Source: Nitrospirota bacterium (GTDB lineage Bacteria; Nitrospirota; Nitrospiria; Nitrospirales; Nitrospiraceae). Taken from it: a stretch of DNA of 64,000 nt. How positions within the stretch are numbered: the first letter of the stretch is position 1; every line of letters begins with the position of its first letter. Positions 33,594 through 40,843 of this stretch are shown in pieces. The position numbers and the translations under genes are program-made. The notes below the pieces were generated by a model. The model was not told the origin of the DNA, did no database searches, and was given only the letters and a program-made list of their open reading frames with translations. Location: the NCBI GenBank assembly GCA_040757595.1, contig JBFLWP010000004.1:146351-210350 (forward strand), written 5' to 3'.

Positions 33594-34001
33594 ATGATCA
33601 CCTCTATGGCATTTACCGTCTATCCGGTCAAGGAGATGGCGCGGGCGCGAGCCTTCTATGAAGGCGTCCTGGGCCTGCGGCTCAGCCATCACTTCCAGTA
33701 CGATCGGTATGAGTGGGTCGAGTACGACCTGGGCGACTCGACCTTCGCCGTCACGACGATGGACATGGGGCACCCGCCGGGAGCCAAGGAAGCCGTCGTC
33801 GGCTTCGAGACCACGGACCTCGACGCCTTCGTCGCGACGCTCAAGGAGCGATCCATGCCCTTCGTCCTCGACGTGTTCGCCACCCCCGTCTGCCGCATGG
33901 CCGTCATCGAGGACCCGGACGGGAATCACCTGGTGATCCACAAACGGCACAGCCACCTCCAGTCCTCCCCTAAGGTGCGCCAAGGCCAGCGCACCATTTG
34001 A
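33594..34001 (+). CDS. VOC family protein
   Basis: A 135-residue vicinal-oxygen-chelate protein with one glyoxalase-like fold: FTVYPVKEMARARAFYEGVLGL, TTDLDAFVATLKE and VIEDPDGNHLVI. The metal ligands are only partly retained, so the activity is unknown. It lies 50 bp after the divergent SMR start and immediately before the Crp-type site at 34006. Confidence 0.8.
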   Translation: MITSMAFTVYPVKEMARARAFYEGVLGLRLSHHFQYDRYEWVEYDLGDSTFAVTTMDMGHPPGAKEAVVGFETTDLDAFVATLKERSMPFVLDVFATPVCRMAVIEDPDGNHLVIHKRHSHLQSSPKVRQGQRTI

Positions 34002-34005
34002 ACAA

Positions 34006-34048
34006 TGTAAGCTGGTTCACAGATTCCGCAAAGCTCTCCCCGTACTCT
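34006..34048 (+). promoter_or_regulatory. Class II Crp/Fnr-type promoter A
   Basis: TGTAAGCTGGTTCACA at 34006-34021 is TGTAA-N6-TCACA. The -10 element TACTCT at 34043-34048 follows exactly 21 bp later. The predicted start of transcription is near 34055, the ATG of the Trx-like gene. Confidence 0.65.
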
Positions 34049-34054
34049 GTCCGC

Positions 34055-34303
34055 ATGGTCGTTCTTGAAGTATTCCTTCATCCCGGCTGCCCGTCCGAAC
34101 AGCCGGCCCGCCGCCTTGCCCAGGAGATTCAGCAAGAATATTCCAACTGGCAGGTTCGGGTGATTGGCAGCAAGGACCGGGCACGCAAGTTGGGGATCTC
34201 AGTATTGCCGGCATTCGTGCTGAACGGGCGTGCGATTGCGGTCGGCGTGCCGCGGAAAGAATGGCTGATCGGCCTCCTCCGCGAGCTAAATCCAGACGGG
34301 TGA
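34055..34303 (+). CDS. Thioredoxin-fold small protein
   Basis: An 82-residue thioredoxin-like protein with the active-site region FLHPGCPSEQPA, a single Cys in a CPSE motif, and a cis-Pro-like VLPAFVLNG. Small proteins of this type, some thioredoxin-like with one Cys, occur next to metal-resistance genes. The ATG at 34055 coincides with the predicted transcription start of promoter A, suggesting a leaderless mRNA. It precedes the leftward crp gene by 14 bp. Function unknown. Confidence 0.68.
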   Translation: MVVLEVFLHPGCPSEQPARRLAQEIQQEYSNWQVRVIGSKDRARKLGISVLPAFVLNGRAIAVGVPRKEWLIGLLRELNPDG

Positions 34304-34317
34304 AAGGAATGCTTAGC

Positions 34318-35016
34318 TTAGGAGACCAGACGAGAGAGCCGTTGGGCCTGGAGGATCGTAAGGGATCGGCCGTCGATCCGGATAAGACCCTGCTCACGAA
34401 ATTGCCCGATGGTGGTGCTGACCGTCTCCCGGCTGCAGCCGATCAGATTGGCCATCTCCTGGTGGGTTAGCTTAGCGCGGAGGCGGACGCCGGTTCCGTC
34501 GGGTACCCCCTCGGTCTTGCTCAACTCCAGCAGCAGATGGGCCAGACGCGCAGGCACGTCGCGAAAAACCAAATCTTCAACGCGGCTTTGGATCTTCCGG
34601 AGTCTCAACCCGATCAGCTTCGTGAGTTTGCCGCTTACAGTGGGATGAGTCGCCAGATAACGCTCGAAGTCCTCACGCTGGATGACGCAAATAAGGGTGT
34701 CGTCCAGGGCTTCGGCCGCGGTTTCCCGTGGCGAGTGTTCCAACACCTCCAACTCTCCAAACACGTCCCCCGGCTCGAGTATTTCAAACGTCACTTCCTT
34801 GCCGCTGGGCGCAGTGCTCGCAATTTTGACACGTCCCTGCTTGAGGAGGTACACGTTGCTGCTGGGATCACCGGGCAGATAGAGGGGCTGGCGCTTTTTG
34901 ACTTCCTGCATCCGGGTCATGCGCTCCATTTCCTGGAGCTCAATCGGGCTGAGGCCGGAAAAAAGACGAATGTGCTTGAGATACCAAAGCTTCTTCGAGA
35001 CCGGAGTCTCGCTCAT
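34318..35016 (-). CDS. Crp/Fnr family transcriptional regulator
   Basis: A 232-residue regulator with an N-terminal cyclic-nucleotide-binding-like domain (PLYLPGDPSSNVYLLKQG, GDVFGELEVL) and a C-terminal HTH Crp-type helix-turn-helix (LTHQEMANLIGCSRETVS). There is no N-terminal Cys cluster, so it is not FNR-like. It is the obvious candidate for binding the TGTAA-N6-TYACA sites at 34006, 39162 and 43022. I chose the ATG at 35016. An in-frame ATG at 35028 is an alternative. The effector is unknown. Confidence 0.85.
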   Translation of the reverse strand: MSETPVSKKLWYLKHIRLFSGLSPIELQEMERMTRMQEVKKRQPLYLPGDPSSNVYLLKQGRVKIASTAPSGKEVTFEILEPGDVFGELEVLEHSPRETAAEALDDTLICVIQREDFERYLATHPTVSGKLTKLIGLRLRKIQSRVEDLVFRDVPARLAHLLLELSKTEGVPDGTGVRLRAKLTHQEMANLIGCSRETVSTTIGQFREQGLIRIDGRSLTILQAQRLSRLVS

Positions 35017-35045
35017 AGGGCATCCCATGGAGAGTGAACGGACGT

Positions 35046-35074
35046 AGTATACTCGGGGCCGAGGCACGGCGCAA
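35046..35074 (-). promoter_or_regulatory. Promoter of the Crp/Fnr gene
   Basis: On the reverse strand TTGCGC (35069-35074), a 17-bp spacer and TATACT (35046-35051) form a sigma-70-type promoter, about 30 bp upstream of the start codon. Confidence 0.5.
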
Positions 35075-35098
35075 ACCAACGAGCACGCACTCGCGACC

Positions 35099-35117
35099 CT
35101 AGCCGGATTATTCATGA
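35099..35117. mobile_element. Solo end of the CTAG-type element
   Basis: CTAGCCGGATTATTCATGA matches the left end of the element at 30098 apart from one base missing and one change. No partner end is seen within 1 kb. It lies between the crp promoter and the next gene. Confidence 0.5.
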
Positions 35118-35177
35118 GCGCTGTTGAACTGCCATGATAGGCTGCCGAAGCAGGAGATGGTGAGGACCGTTCAGGGG

Positions 35178-36539
35178 ATGGTGCCACACAGACGGTATCT
35201 GGCCAAAGCCACTGTGGGGCTGGCCGCTCTCATGACTGTGAGCGGCTCTTTTTGGTTTCAGGCGCGCTATGACGCGGCCCCAGACCAGACCGTCGAACTC
35301 AGGACCTTCAGCAACGCCGAATATCCCGAGGACCCTGAAGAGCGGAGTTTGGCCTTTGGGAATTATCCGCACCGAATGCTCCGTATACAGCAGATCGAGG
35401 GCACCCGCTTCCGGTTTGTCATCGAAGCGGGGTCGGACCAGGCCACGGTGATTGAATTGCCGGAGGCGGATCTGGCCCACATGGTGGCAGCCGTGCCCCA
35501 GTGGGTGAAATCCGATCCGGACTTGATCAGGGTGGGGCTCATTGATCGGGAGTGGAACCGGCAGCAGGTGAGCTTCCAACGCGACTCGGACCATGTTCGC
35601 GTCCGCGAGGGCGGTGACGGGTTCGAGCAGCGGGGGCTGAGCCGCGTGGACCTCGCCCGGAACTGCCTGAACGCGGGGCTCTGGGAATTGCTGCTGTTCA
35701 CCACTGAGGATGGACAGGAACGGGTGTATGAGCACCTGTGGTTCACTTTTCCGCTTGGCCTTTACAAGCAGCTCTTCGAGCGGGTGAATGGCCTGTCCTA
35801 TTGGGACTATTGGTGGTCGCTCGAACATTGGGTGGCCCCAGCCGGGACACCGATCCGGCTGGATCGGCTCAGAGCCGTTGATCGCGAGTGGCCCCTTACA
35901 GTCAGCGTCAAGTGGGACGAGGCTCCAGTGTGGCAGGGCGAGCAGCGGTTGAAGCGCAAGAACGTGCTGACTCACCCCGTCTACACGTACCGCGACTGGT
36001 ACCGCCAGCCGGTCAGGTTCGCGAGCTTTATCCCGCCGGGCCGCTATTCCGTCGCCCACCCGCGCGACACCAGGCTGCACTATCTATCTGAACTCACCGG
36101 AGCCCTGCTCCGCAAGGTTCGCACACCGGCCGGCCCGGAGCCGTTGTTCGAGCTGGAACTGGCTTTCCGGAGCAATGAAACCGGACAATCAACCAAGCTG
36201 GTCTTTGGCGGCCTGGACTTCCGTACGCTCCCCACCCTGCCCGTTGGCCGTTACGAGCGTGGTTGGCAGGTTCCCATGGGGATCGGGAATCCCGGCTTCT
36301 TCGAATCTTACGAAGGGGTGCAAACCCATCCCCCGACCAAACGTCCCTTTTACGGGTTCCACCTGGACGCGCAGGGCCGCTGGCTTGACCACCATGCGGT
36401 GGGCGTGGACGGTCCTCTGTTGCACTGGGATACGGCCGATCCAGCTACGCTGCACCTCTATCTTCTCAGCTATGAGCGTCACGCGTTGTTAAATCACTTT
36501 GTGCTCACCTGCCCGCTGGACGTCTGCTCCGCTCACTGA
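35178..36539 (+). CDS. Hypothetical exported or anchored protein
   Basis: A 453-residue protein I do not recognise. A hydrophobic N-terminal segment (YLAKATVGLAALMTVSG) could be a signal peptide or anchor. The rest is soluble with many aromatic residues (YWDYWWSLEHW) and no clear catalytic motif. The start could be an ATG at 35157 or 35178. I used the latter because its GTGAGGA ribosome-binding site is spaced at 11 bp. It lies among metal-stress genes and next to a solo mobile-element end. Confidence 0.65.
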   Translation: MVPHRRYLAKATVGLAALMTVSGSFWFQARYDAAPDQTVELRTFSNAEYPEDPEERSLAFGNYPHRMLRIQQIEGTRFRFVIEAGSDQATVIELPEADLAHMVAAVPQWVKSDPDLIRVGLIDREWNRQQVSFQRDSDHVRVREGGDGFEQRGLSRVDLARNCLNAGLWELLLFTTEDGQERVYEHLWFTFPLGLYKQLFERVNGLSYWDYWWSLEHWVAPAGTPIRLDRLRAVDREWPLTVSVKWDEAPVWQGEQRLKRKNVLTHPVYTYRDWYRQPVRFASFIPPGRYSVAHPRDTRLHYLSELTGALLRKVRTPAGPEPLFELELAFRSNETGQSTKLVFGGLDFRTLPTLPVGRYERGWQVPMGIGNPGFFESYEGVQTHPPTKRPFYGFHLDAQGRWLDHHAVGVDGPLLHWDTADPATLHLYLLSYERHALLNHFVLTCPLDVCSAH

Positions 36540-36689
36540 ACAGCCCTCGGTAGCGCGAACGCGAAGCATTCCATAGCCACCGCCCTGACTCCACTCACAC
36601 GTCATGGCGCGGCGTCTGGCGAAGCTGCGTCCCGGAGAGACATTCGGACAGGCACTTCTGCAGCTTTCCACTCAAAAGGAGGACAGAAC

Positions 36690-37045
36690 ATGGCAAAAGT
36701 GGCGATCATCGTTTTAGCGGACACGGAATCTCACGGAGATCTGGGGCGTGTGGTCAATACGCTTGAAGCGGTGAAAGAGTTCAAAGAAGCCAAGGACGAT
36801 ATCCAGCTCATCTTTGACGGAGCGGGTGTCAAGTGGATTGCGGAGCTTTCCCAACTTGACCATAAGCTGAACGACCTCTTTGACGCAGTGAAGGATCGTG
36901 GGGCCGGAGCCTGTGGCTTCTGTGCCCAAGCCTTCGGCGCTCAGGAGAAAATCCCGCTCTGCGGCGTTCCTCTGCTCGAAGAATTCGACCGCATCCGAGC
37001 TTCAGGAAGTTGGTCTCCGAGGGTTGTCAGGTCATCACTTTTTAG
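36690..37045 (+). pseudogene. DsrE-family protein, frameshifted near its end
   Basis: The first 100 residues (MAKVAIIVLADTESHGDLG, GAGVKWIAEL, GACGFCAQAF) are a DsrE/YchN-like sulfur-relay protein. At about 36990-36992 the frame shifts by one base. In the alternative frame the expected tail reads HPSFRKLVSEG then CQVITF and stops at 37043-37045. The in-frame reading instead continues nonsensically into the antisense of the next gene. It is either a genuine one-base deletion or a sequencing error. GGAGGA precedes the ATG. Confidence 0.75.
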
Positions 37046-37049
37046 CTGT

Positions 37050-37592
37050 TTAATACACGACGATGCGGTCCGCCTCGCTGAACAGTTGCACCATGCGATC
37101 CAGCGGGATTGGTGTCACAGCCGAGGCGACGCGCGACGGGTCAATCTTGTAGAGGAGCATCATCGTCTGGTTGCCGTAGATCTCGACGCCGAGCTTTTCT
37201 TTGAGAAACTCGAAATATTCGCCGTAATCGTGCGGGATCTGCTCCACCGGCACGCCCATTTGCTCGGAGAGAGACTTGCGTTCCCGCTCGGGCAGGCGAG
37301 CATGGTCCAGCGCGGTGCTGTCCGGCCGGAACATCCGATTGAAGAACCCGAAGCCTTTAGTCACCGAGGTGACCGCGCTGGCATCCACTAGGATCGTGAC
37401 CTTGTGGCCGGCCTTGACCGCGGCCCAGGCGACGTTCGGCACCGCGCAGATCTGGGCATCATCCTCTGCGAGCGAGGTTTTCATGTGAATGAGAATGCGG
37501 GTGGCTGGTGTGGTCTCCGCCGCTGACGATGGTGCCCATAAAAGCAAGGTGAAGCCACAGAGCAGAGCCAGCGTGATCGCTATCCGCTTCAT
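37050..37592 (-). CDS. Exported DsrE-family protein
   Basis: A 180-residue protein with a Sec signal peptide (LALLCGFTLLLWAPSSA), then a DsrE-like fold: ILIHMKTSLAEDDAQICAVPNVA and KVTILVDASAV. The single C49 in the mature part and the fold suggest sulfur or thiol handling in the periplasm. It is the last gene of the MerR-led operon and overlaps the AhpD-like gene by 4 bp (ATGA), so it is translationally coupled. Confidence 0.78.
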   Translation of the reverse strand: MKRIAITLALLCGFTLLLWAPSSAAETTPATRILIHMKTSLAEDDAQICAVPNVAWAAVKAGHKVTILVDASAVTSVTKGFGFFNRMFRPDSTALDHARLPERERKSLSEQMGVPVEQIPHDYGEYFEFLKEKLGVEIYGNQTMMLLYKIDPSRVASAVTPIPLDRMVQLFSEADRIVVY

Positions 37593-38011
37593 GCCTCGTG
37601 TCCTCCCTGGGACGCATCCGGATCACTGTTGCTTGTGCAGCAGGCAACCTCGACCGGAGGCGGTTGACTGTCGGCCCGTTCTTTATAGGCCGCGTAGGCT
37701 TTCAGCGCCCATTCCTCGCCGGGGCAGCCCTGCATCGTCATGGCCACTTCCAGGAATTCGATGAATTCCTCTTGCGAGACCCCCTTGTCGTAGGCCATGC
37801 GAACATAGGCCCGGATGCAGGGCTCGCAGCGAATCGCGATCGAGACAGCCAACGCAGCCAGCAGCTTATACCTGGCGGGAACCGCGCCGTCTCGATAGGC
37901 TTCCTGCCGCATCCGCAACAGGCCTCCGGTCACCTTCGGACTCAGACGTCGCAGCTCTTCGAACAACCGTTCTCCATCGGATTTCATCTCTTTCTTTTCG
38001 CCCGTTGCCAT
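37589..38011 (-). CDS. Carboxymuconolactone decarboxylase/AhpD-like protein
   Basis: A 140-residue all-helical CMD-family protein with a CxxC motif (CEPC, C62 and C65). The His that completes the AhpD relay appears as Y69, so peroxidase-relay activity is uncertain. A second Cys pair lies in the C-terminal tail (ACCTS), which could bind a thiophilic metal. The gene is in an operon with MerF and the Cys-rich Trx-like protein. Confidence 0.82.
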   Translation of the reverse strand: MATGEKKEMKSDGERLFEELRRLSPKVTGGLLRMRQEAYRDGAVPARYKLLAALAVSIAIRCEPCIRAYVRMAYDKGVSQEEFIEFLEVAMTMQGCPGEEWALKAYAAYKERADSQPPPVEVACCTSNSDPDASQGGHEA

Positions 38012-38014
38012 TGT

Positions 38015-38269
38015 TCAAGTCCTTCCAATCCGGTCCTGTTCCCTGCCTGCACAGCAGTTGAATACATCCTTTCCCTTTCGCGATAGCAGGCCATAGAGGG
38101 CCAAGCCAAGAAATCCGGCCAGGGTGGGGAGCAGCACATAGTCGAGATAGCCGGTGACCACTCCCAACCCGACGAGCCCCAACAGCCCTGCCAGGACCGG
38201 TGTAAAACAGCACAGAGCGGTCAACGCTGCTCCAACTAAACCGAACGTCACAAGACGTTTCCGGTTCAA
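38015..38269 (-). CDS. merF: MerF-like mercury transporter
   Basis: An 84-residue protein with two membrane helices and the MerF signatures ALCCFTPVL (Cys pair in helix 1) and TGYLDYVLLP. A further Cys pair is in the C-terminal cytoplasmic tail (NCCAG), as in known MerF. MerF imports Hg(II) across the inner membrane for reduction. The start is TTG at 38269 with GGGAGAGG just upstream. It lies 32 bp after the Trx-like gene. No merA is in the window. Confidence 0.85.
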   Translation of the reverse strand: MNRKRLVTFGLVGAALTALCCFTPVLAGLLGLVGLGVVTGYLDYVLLPTLAGFLGLALYGLLSRKGKDVFNCCAGREQDRIGRT

Positions 38270-38301
38270 AGACCTCTCCCTTCCGATGTTCGCCGGCGCC
38301 G

Positions 38302-38580
38302 TTACGGCTGTCCAATCCCTGCAGCCCTCAACCGATCGGCCGTGATCGGCTCCCGCCGGCAGCAATCGAGCAAGACGCCGTTCACCGCGACGGCCGGGAC
38401 TGCAGTAACTCCATAGCGCCTCGCCCTGTCCCGGCACTCGTTCGTCGCACAGCCTTCTCGCAGGTCATAGATCTGCACGTCGCAGCTCGGGCAGGCCAGC
38501 GACTTCACGAGTCCCACGGTTTCCCCACAAATCGGACACCCAGCCGTGAACACCTCAACGAGTCGTTTTGTCGTGTCCAT
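38302..38580 (-). CDS. Cys-rich thioredoxin-fold protein
   Basis: A 92-residue protein with a thioredoxin-like fold (VEVFTAGCPICGET, cis-Pro VPAVAVNG). It carries many Cys: CPIC, CPSC, CATNEC and a DCC motif near the end. It could accept Hg(II) from MerF or reduce thiols. The ATG at 38580 overlaps the end of merR by 26 bp. GGAAGCGGAG provides the ribosome-binding site. Confidence 0.72.
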   Translation of the reverse strand: MDTTKRLVEVFTAGCPICGETVGLVKSLACPSCDVQIYDLREGCATNECRDRARRYGVTAVPAVAVNGVLLDCCRREPITADRLRAAGIGQP

Positions 38581-38998
38581 AACTCCGCTTCCTTTCTTTC
38601 CGTTCCAAGGTTTGGAGAATCGGGCATTGATCCGTCGGCTGCCCCGCATGGCAGGCCGTGACCAAGCTTTGAAGCGCTCGCGCGAGGGCGCGCAGATCGC
38701 GCATCTTGGCCTCCACCTGCTTCAATTTCGCCTGCGCTTTCCTTTGGACATCCCCACAACGAGCCGTCGAGCTGACCCTCAGGTCCAACAATTCCGCGAT
38801 CTCCTGTAACGTGAAACCCAGCGCCTGGGCGTTCTTGATGAACCGCAGGCGGAGGACCTCAGCGGACCCGTACAGCCGATAGCCTGATGACTTCCGAGCC
38901 GACGGAGTGAGCAGCTTCAGCCGCTCGTAGTACCTCAAGGTCTGGACGTTGACCCCGATCATATCTGCCAACTGACCGATCGTACGCTCCGTCGCCAT
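38555..38998 (-). CDS. merR: MerR-family mercury-responsive regulator
   Basis: A 147-residue MerR. The winged HTH (IGQLADMIGVNVQTLRYYERL) is followed by a coiled coil, and the Hg-binding Cys triad C81, C116 and C125 is in positions matching Tn501 MerR (82, 117, 126). This predicts a trigonal Hg(II) sensor. It is the first gene of a leftward operon with a MerR-type promoter just upstream, so it likely controls itself and the downstream genes. Confidence 0.87.
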   Translation of the reverse strand: MATERTIGQLADMIGVNVQTLRYYERLKLLTPSARKSSGYRLYGSAEVLRLRFIKNAQALGFTLQEIAELLDLRVSSTARCGDVQRKAQAKLKQVEAKMRDLRALARALQSLVTACHAGQPTDQCPILQTLERKERKRSYGHDKTTR

Positions 38999-39019
38999 CG
39001 CAGCACCTCATCGTTGACG

Positions 39020-39051
39020 ACTCTACACCCTGTACTAGGGTACCGAGTCAA
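39020..39051 (-). promoter_or_regulatory. MerR-type operator and promoter of the mer-like operon
   Basis: On the reverse strand TTGACT (39046-39051), a 20-bp spacer and TAGAGT (39020-39025). The long spacer holds the dyad ACCCTAGTACAGGGT (39027-39041). An over-long spacer with a central dyad is the standard MerR target. Confidence 0.75.
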
Positions 39052-39161
39052 GAGGGGCGCAAGAAAATGTCTGGCGCCCCAACTGTAAGGATTGCCGGCC
39101 TCGAACGACTGAACGTACGGACGTGCGGAAGAATCGCCATCCAACGGGCAAACTCAGGCGA

Positions 39162-39204
39162 TGTAAGCCAGCTTACAGAAAAGCTCCCCCCCGGCTGGTA
39201 TTCT
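39162..39204 (+). promoter_or_regulatory. Class II Crp/Fnr-type promoter B (arsenic operon)
   Basis: TGTAAGCCAGCTTACA at 39162-39177 has perfect TGTAA/TTACA arms. TATTCT at 39199-39204 follows exactly 21 bp later. The predicted start is near 39211, with a 73-bp leader before arsM. Confidence 0.65.
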
Positions 39205-39248
39205 CTGCCAGGACAGTTGACGGGGGGACGTGCGGCCTGCTACATGGA

Positions 39249-39262
39249 CCTATCTCGATAGG
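39249..39262. promoter_or_regulatory. Candidate ArsR operator in the arsM leader
   Basis: CCTATCTCGATAGG is a 6-bp perfect dyad around TC, at about +38 to +52 of promoter B. The core TATCTCGATA recurs at 43089, each time exactly 10 bp after TACATG. Binding by the ArsR encoded downstream is inference. Confidence 0.5.
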
Positions 39263-39283
39263 TTGATGACCAGAGAGGCACTT

Positions 39284-40471
39284 ATGGGAAACGACACGAT
39301 CACGCAACAGGTGAGCGAACGGTACGCCCGGGCCGTCACGACGGGCGAGCAGATGTGCTGTCCCACCGGCTACGACTTCGACGACCTGCGCCGGTTCGTC
39401 CCCGAGGAGGTGCTCAAGGTTTCCTACGGCTGCGGCACGCCGGCCGGCCTCCGGACCGTGAGGCCCGGCGAGACCGTGCTCGACATCGGCTCCGGCGGCG
39501 GGATCGACTGTTTCGAGGCCCTGCGGCGCGTGGGCCCGACCGGCCTGGTGATCGGCCTCGACATGACCGACGAGATGCTGGCGCTGGCCCGGCGCCACGC
39601 GCCGGTGGTCGCCGCGAACCTGGGCCACCCGACCCCCAACGTGGAGTTCCGCAAGGGATTGGCGGACGCCATGCCGGTCGAAGACGGGACCATTGACCTC
39701 ATCATCTCGAACTGCGTCATCAACCTGGCCCCGGACAAGCCCAGGGTCTTCCGCGAGATGTACCGGAGCCTCAAGCCTGGCGGCCGGTTCACGATCTCCG
39801 ACATCGTCTCGGATCAGCCGCTCCCTCAGTACCTGGTGCACGACACGGAGAAGTGGGGCAATTGCCTGTCCGGCGCCCTGCAGGTGGCCGACTACCTGGA
39901 CGGGTTGCGCCAGGCCGGCTTCCTGGGCATCCACCAGGTCACGTTCACCCCCTGGCAGGTCATTGACGGCATCCGCTTCCTGTCCCTCACGCTGACCGGC
40001 TACAAGCTGCCGGAGCAGCCGGAGCCCAACGGCGCCCGGTTCGCCACGCTGCGCGGCCCCTTCAGCCGCGCGGTGGACGAGCTGGGGCAGGTCTATCTCC
40101 GCGGCGTGCCGCAGGCCGTCAATGCCCGGACGGCGCACCTGCTGCACACGCCGCCGTTCGATGGTCTGTTCCTGTTGACCGATACCCCGGTGGCCCTGGA
40201 TGCCTCCGACCCGCACTGGACGGCCATCCTGCCGGAGCAGGCCTCCTGCATCTGGGAGGGCCACTTCGCCCTGTTCACCGGCCCGCTCCTGGAGGTCTGC
40301 GACGACGACCAGCACTGTTACGTTCGTGGCCAGCCGCTGGAGATCTGCTCGAAGACGTTGAAGGTCCTGCGGCACGAGGCCTACGCGGGCCATTTCGCCG
40401 TCATCAACCGGGCTCAGTCGGCCGTCACCGGCGCGGCGGTCTCCTGCAACCCCAGCGGGAGTTGCTGCTGA
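39284..40471 (+). CDS. arsM: ArsM-like arsenite methyltransferase
   Basis: A 395-residue SAM-dependent arsenite methyltransferase. Motif I is LDIGSGGGIDC, and the arsenic-binding Cys residues are C50 in YGCGTP, C144 in SNCVINL and C194 in GNCLSGAL. An extra C25-C26 pair and a terminal SCC are present. It methylates As(III), and with ArsS it may feed arsenosugar synthesis. The ATG at 39284 has AGAGAGG. It is the first gene of the ars operon, 8 bp before arsR. Confidence 0.87.
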   Translation: MGNDTITQQVSERYARAVTTGEQMCCPTGYDFDDLRRFVPEEVLKVSYGCGTPAGLRTVRPGETVLDIGSGGGIDCFEALRRVGPTGLVIGLDMTDEMLALARRHAPVVAANLGHPTPNVEFRKGLADAMPVEDGTIDLIISNCVINLAPDKPRVFREMYRSLKPGGRFTISDIVSDQPLPQYLVHDTEKWGNCLSGALQVADYLDGLRQAGFLGIHQVTFTPWQVIDGIRFLSLTLTGYKLPEQPEPNGARFATLRGPFSRAVDELGQVYLRGVPQAVNARTAHLLHTPPFDGLFLLTDTPVALDASDPHWTAILPEQASCIWEGHFALFTGPLLEVCDDDQHCYVRGQPLEICSKTLKVLRHEAYAGHFAVINRAQSAVTGAAVSCNPSGSCC

Positions 40472-40478
40472 CCCGACC

Positions 40479-40832
40479 ATGACCACCCGAAGCCAGACCA
40501 GTCGGACCCTGTCCACCGGCGAGTGCGCCGGCGTCATGCGGGCGATGGGCGACGCAACCAGGCTGCACATCCTGGAATCGCTGCTCGCCCGAGAGAAGTG
40601 CGTCAGCGACCTGGTAGCCGAGACCCGGCACACGCAGCCGCATGTCTCCCACCACCTGCGCATCCTGCGGGAAGCCGGACTGATCGAGGGCATTCGGGAG
40701 GGGAAACGCATCTGCTACCGCATCTCACCGAAGATTCGGATGCTCTTGGAAGAGCGGCGGGGGAAGGCCCTCGACTTCGGCTGCTGCCGGATCAGCTTTC
40801 CAGGGACCGTCCTCGAATCCTCCGGCCGATGA
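40479..40832 (+). CDS. arsR: ArsR-family repressor
   Basis: A 117-residue winged-helix ArsR/SmtB regulator (LVAETRHTQPHVSHHLRILREAGLI). The usual CxCxxC arsenic site is changed to EKCVSDL with one Cys, while C-terminal Cys residues (FGCC) and ECAG near the N-terminus could complete a different As(III) site. It lies between arsM and arsS, so it probably regulates its own operon. The start at 40479 overlaps nothing and is 7 bp after arsM. Confidence 0.85.
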   Translation: MTTRSQTSRTLSTGECAGVMRAMGDATRLHILESLLAREKCVSDLVAETRHTQPHVSHHLRILREAGLIEGIREGKRICYRISPKIRMLLEERRGKALDFGCCRISFPGTVLESSGR

Positions 40833-40843
40833 AGGAGCAGCCC

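Noticed and set aside
34630-34650. A GCTTACAG match to half of the Crp site
   Set aside because: Only one arm is present, and it lies inside the crp coding region without a -10 element.
36640-36665. A GG-N10-GC pattern upstream of the DsrE gene as a sigma-54 promoter
   Set aside because: The bases before GC are CA instead of TT and the -24 region matches poorly, so chance is likely.
37046-37391. Continuation of the plus-strand DsrE frame past its shift point
   Set aside because: The reading runs into the antisense of the exported DsrE gene, and the true ending is seen in the shifted frame at 37045.
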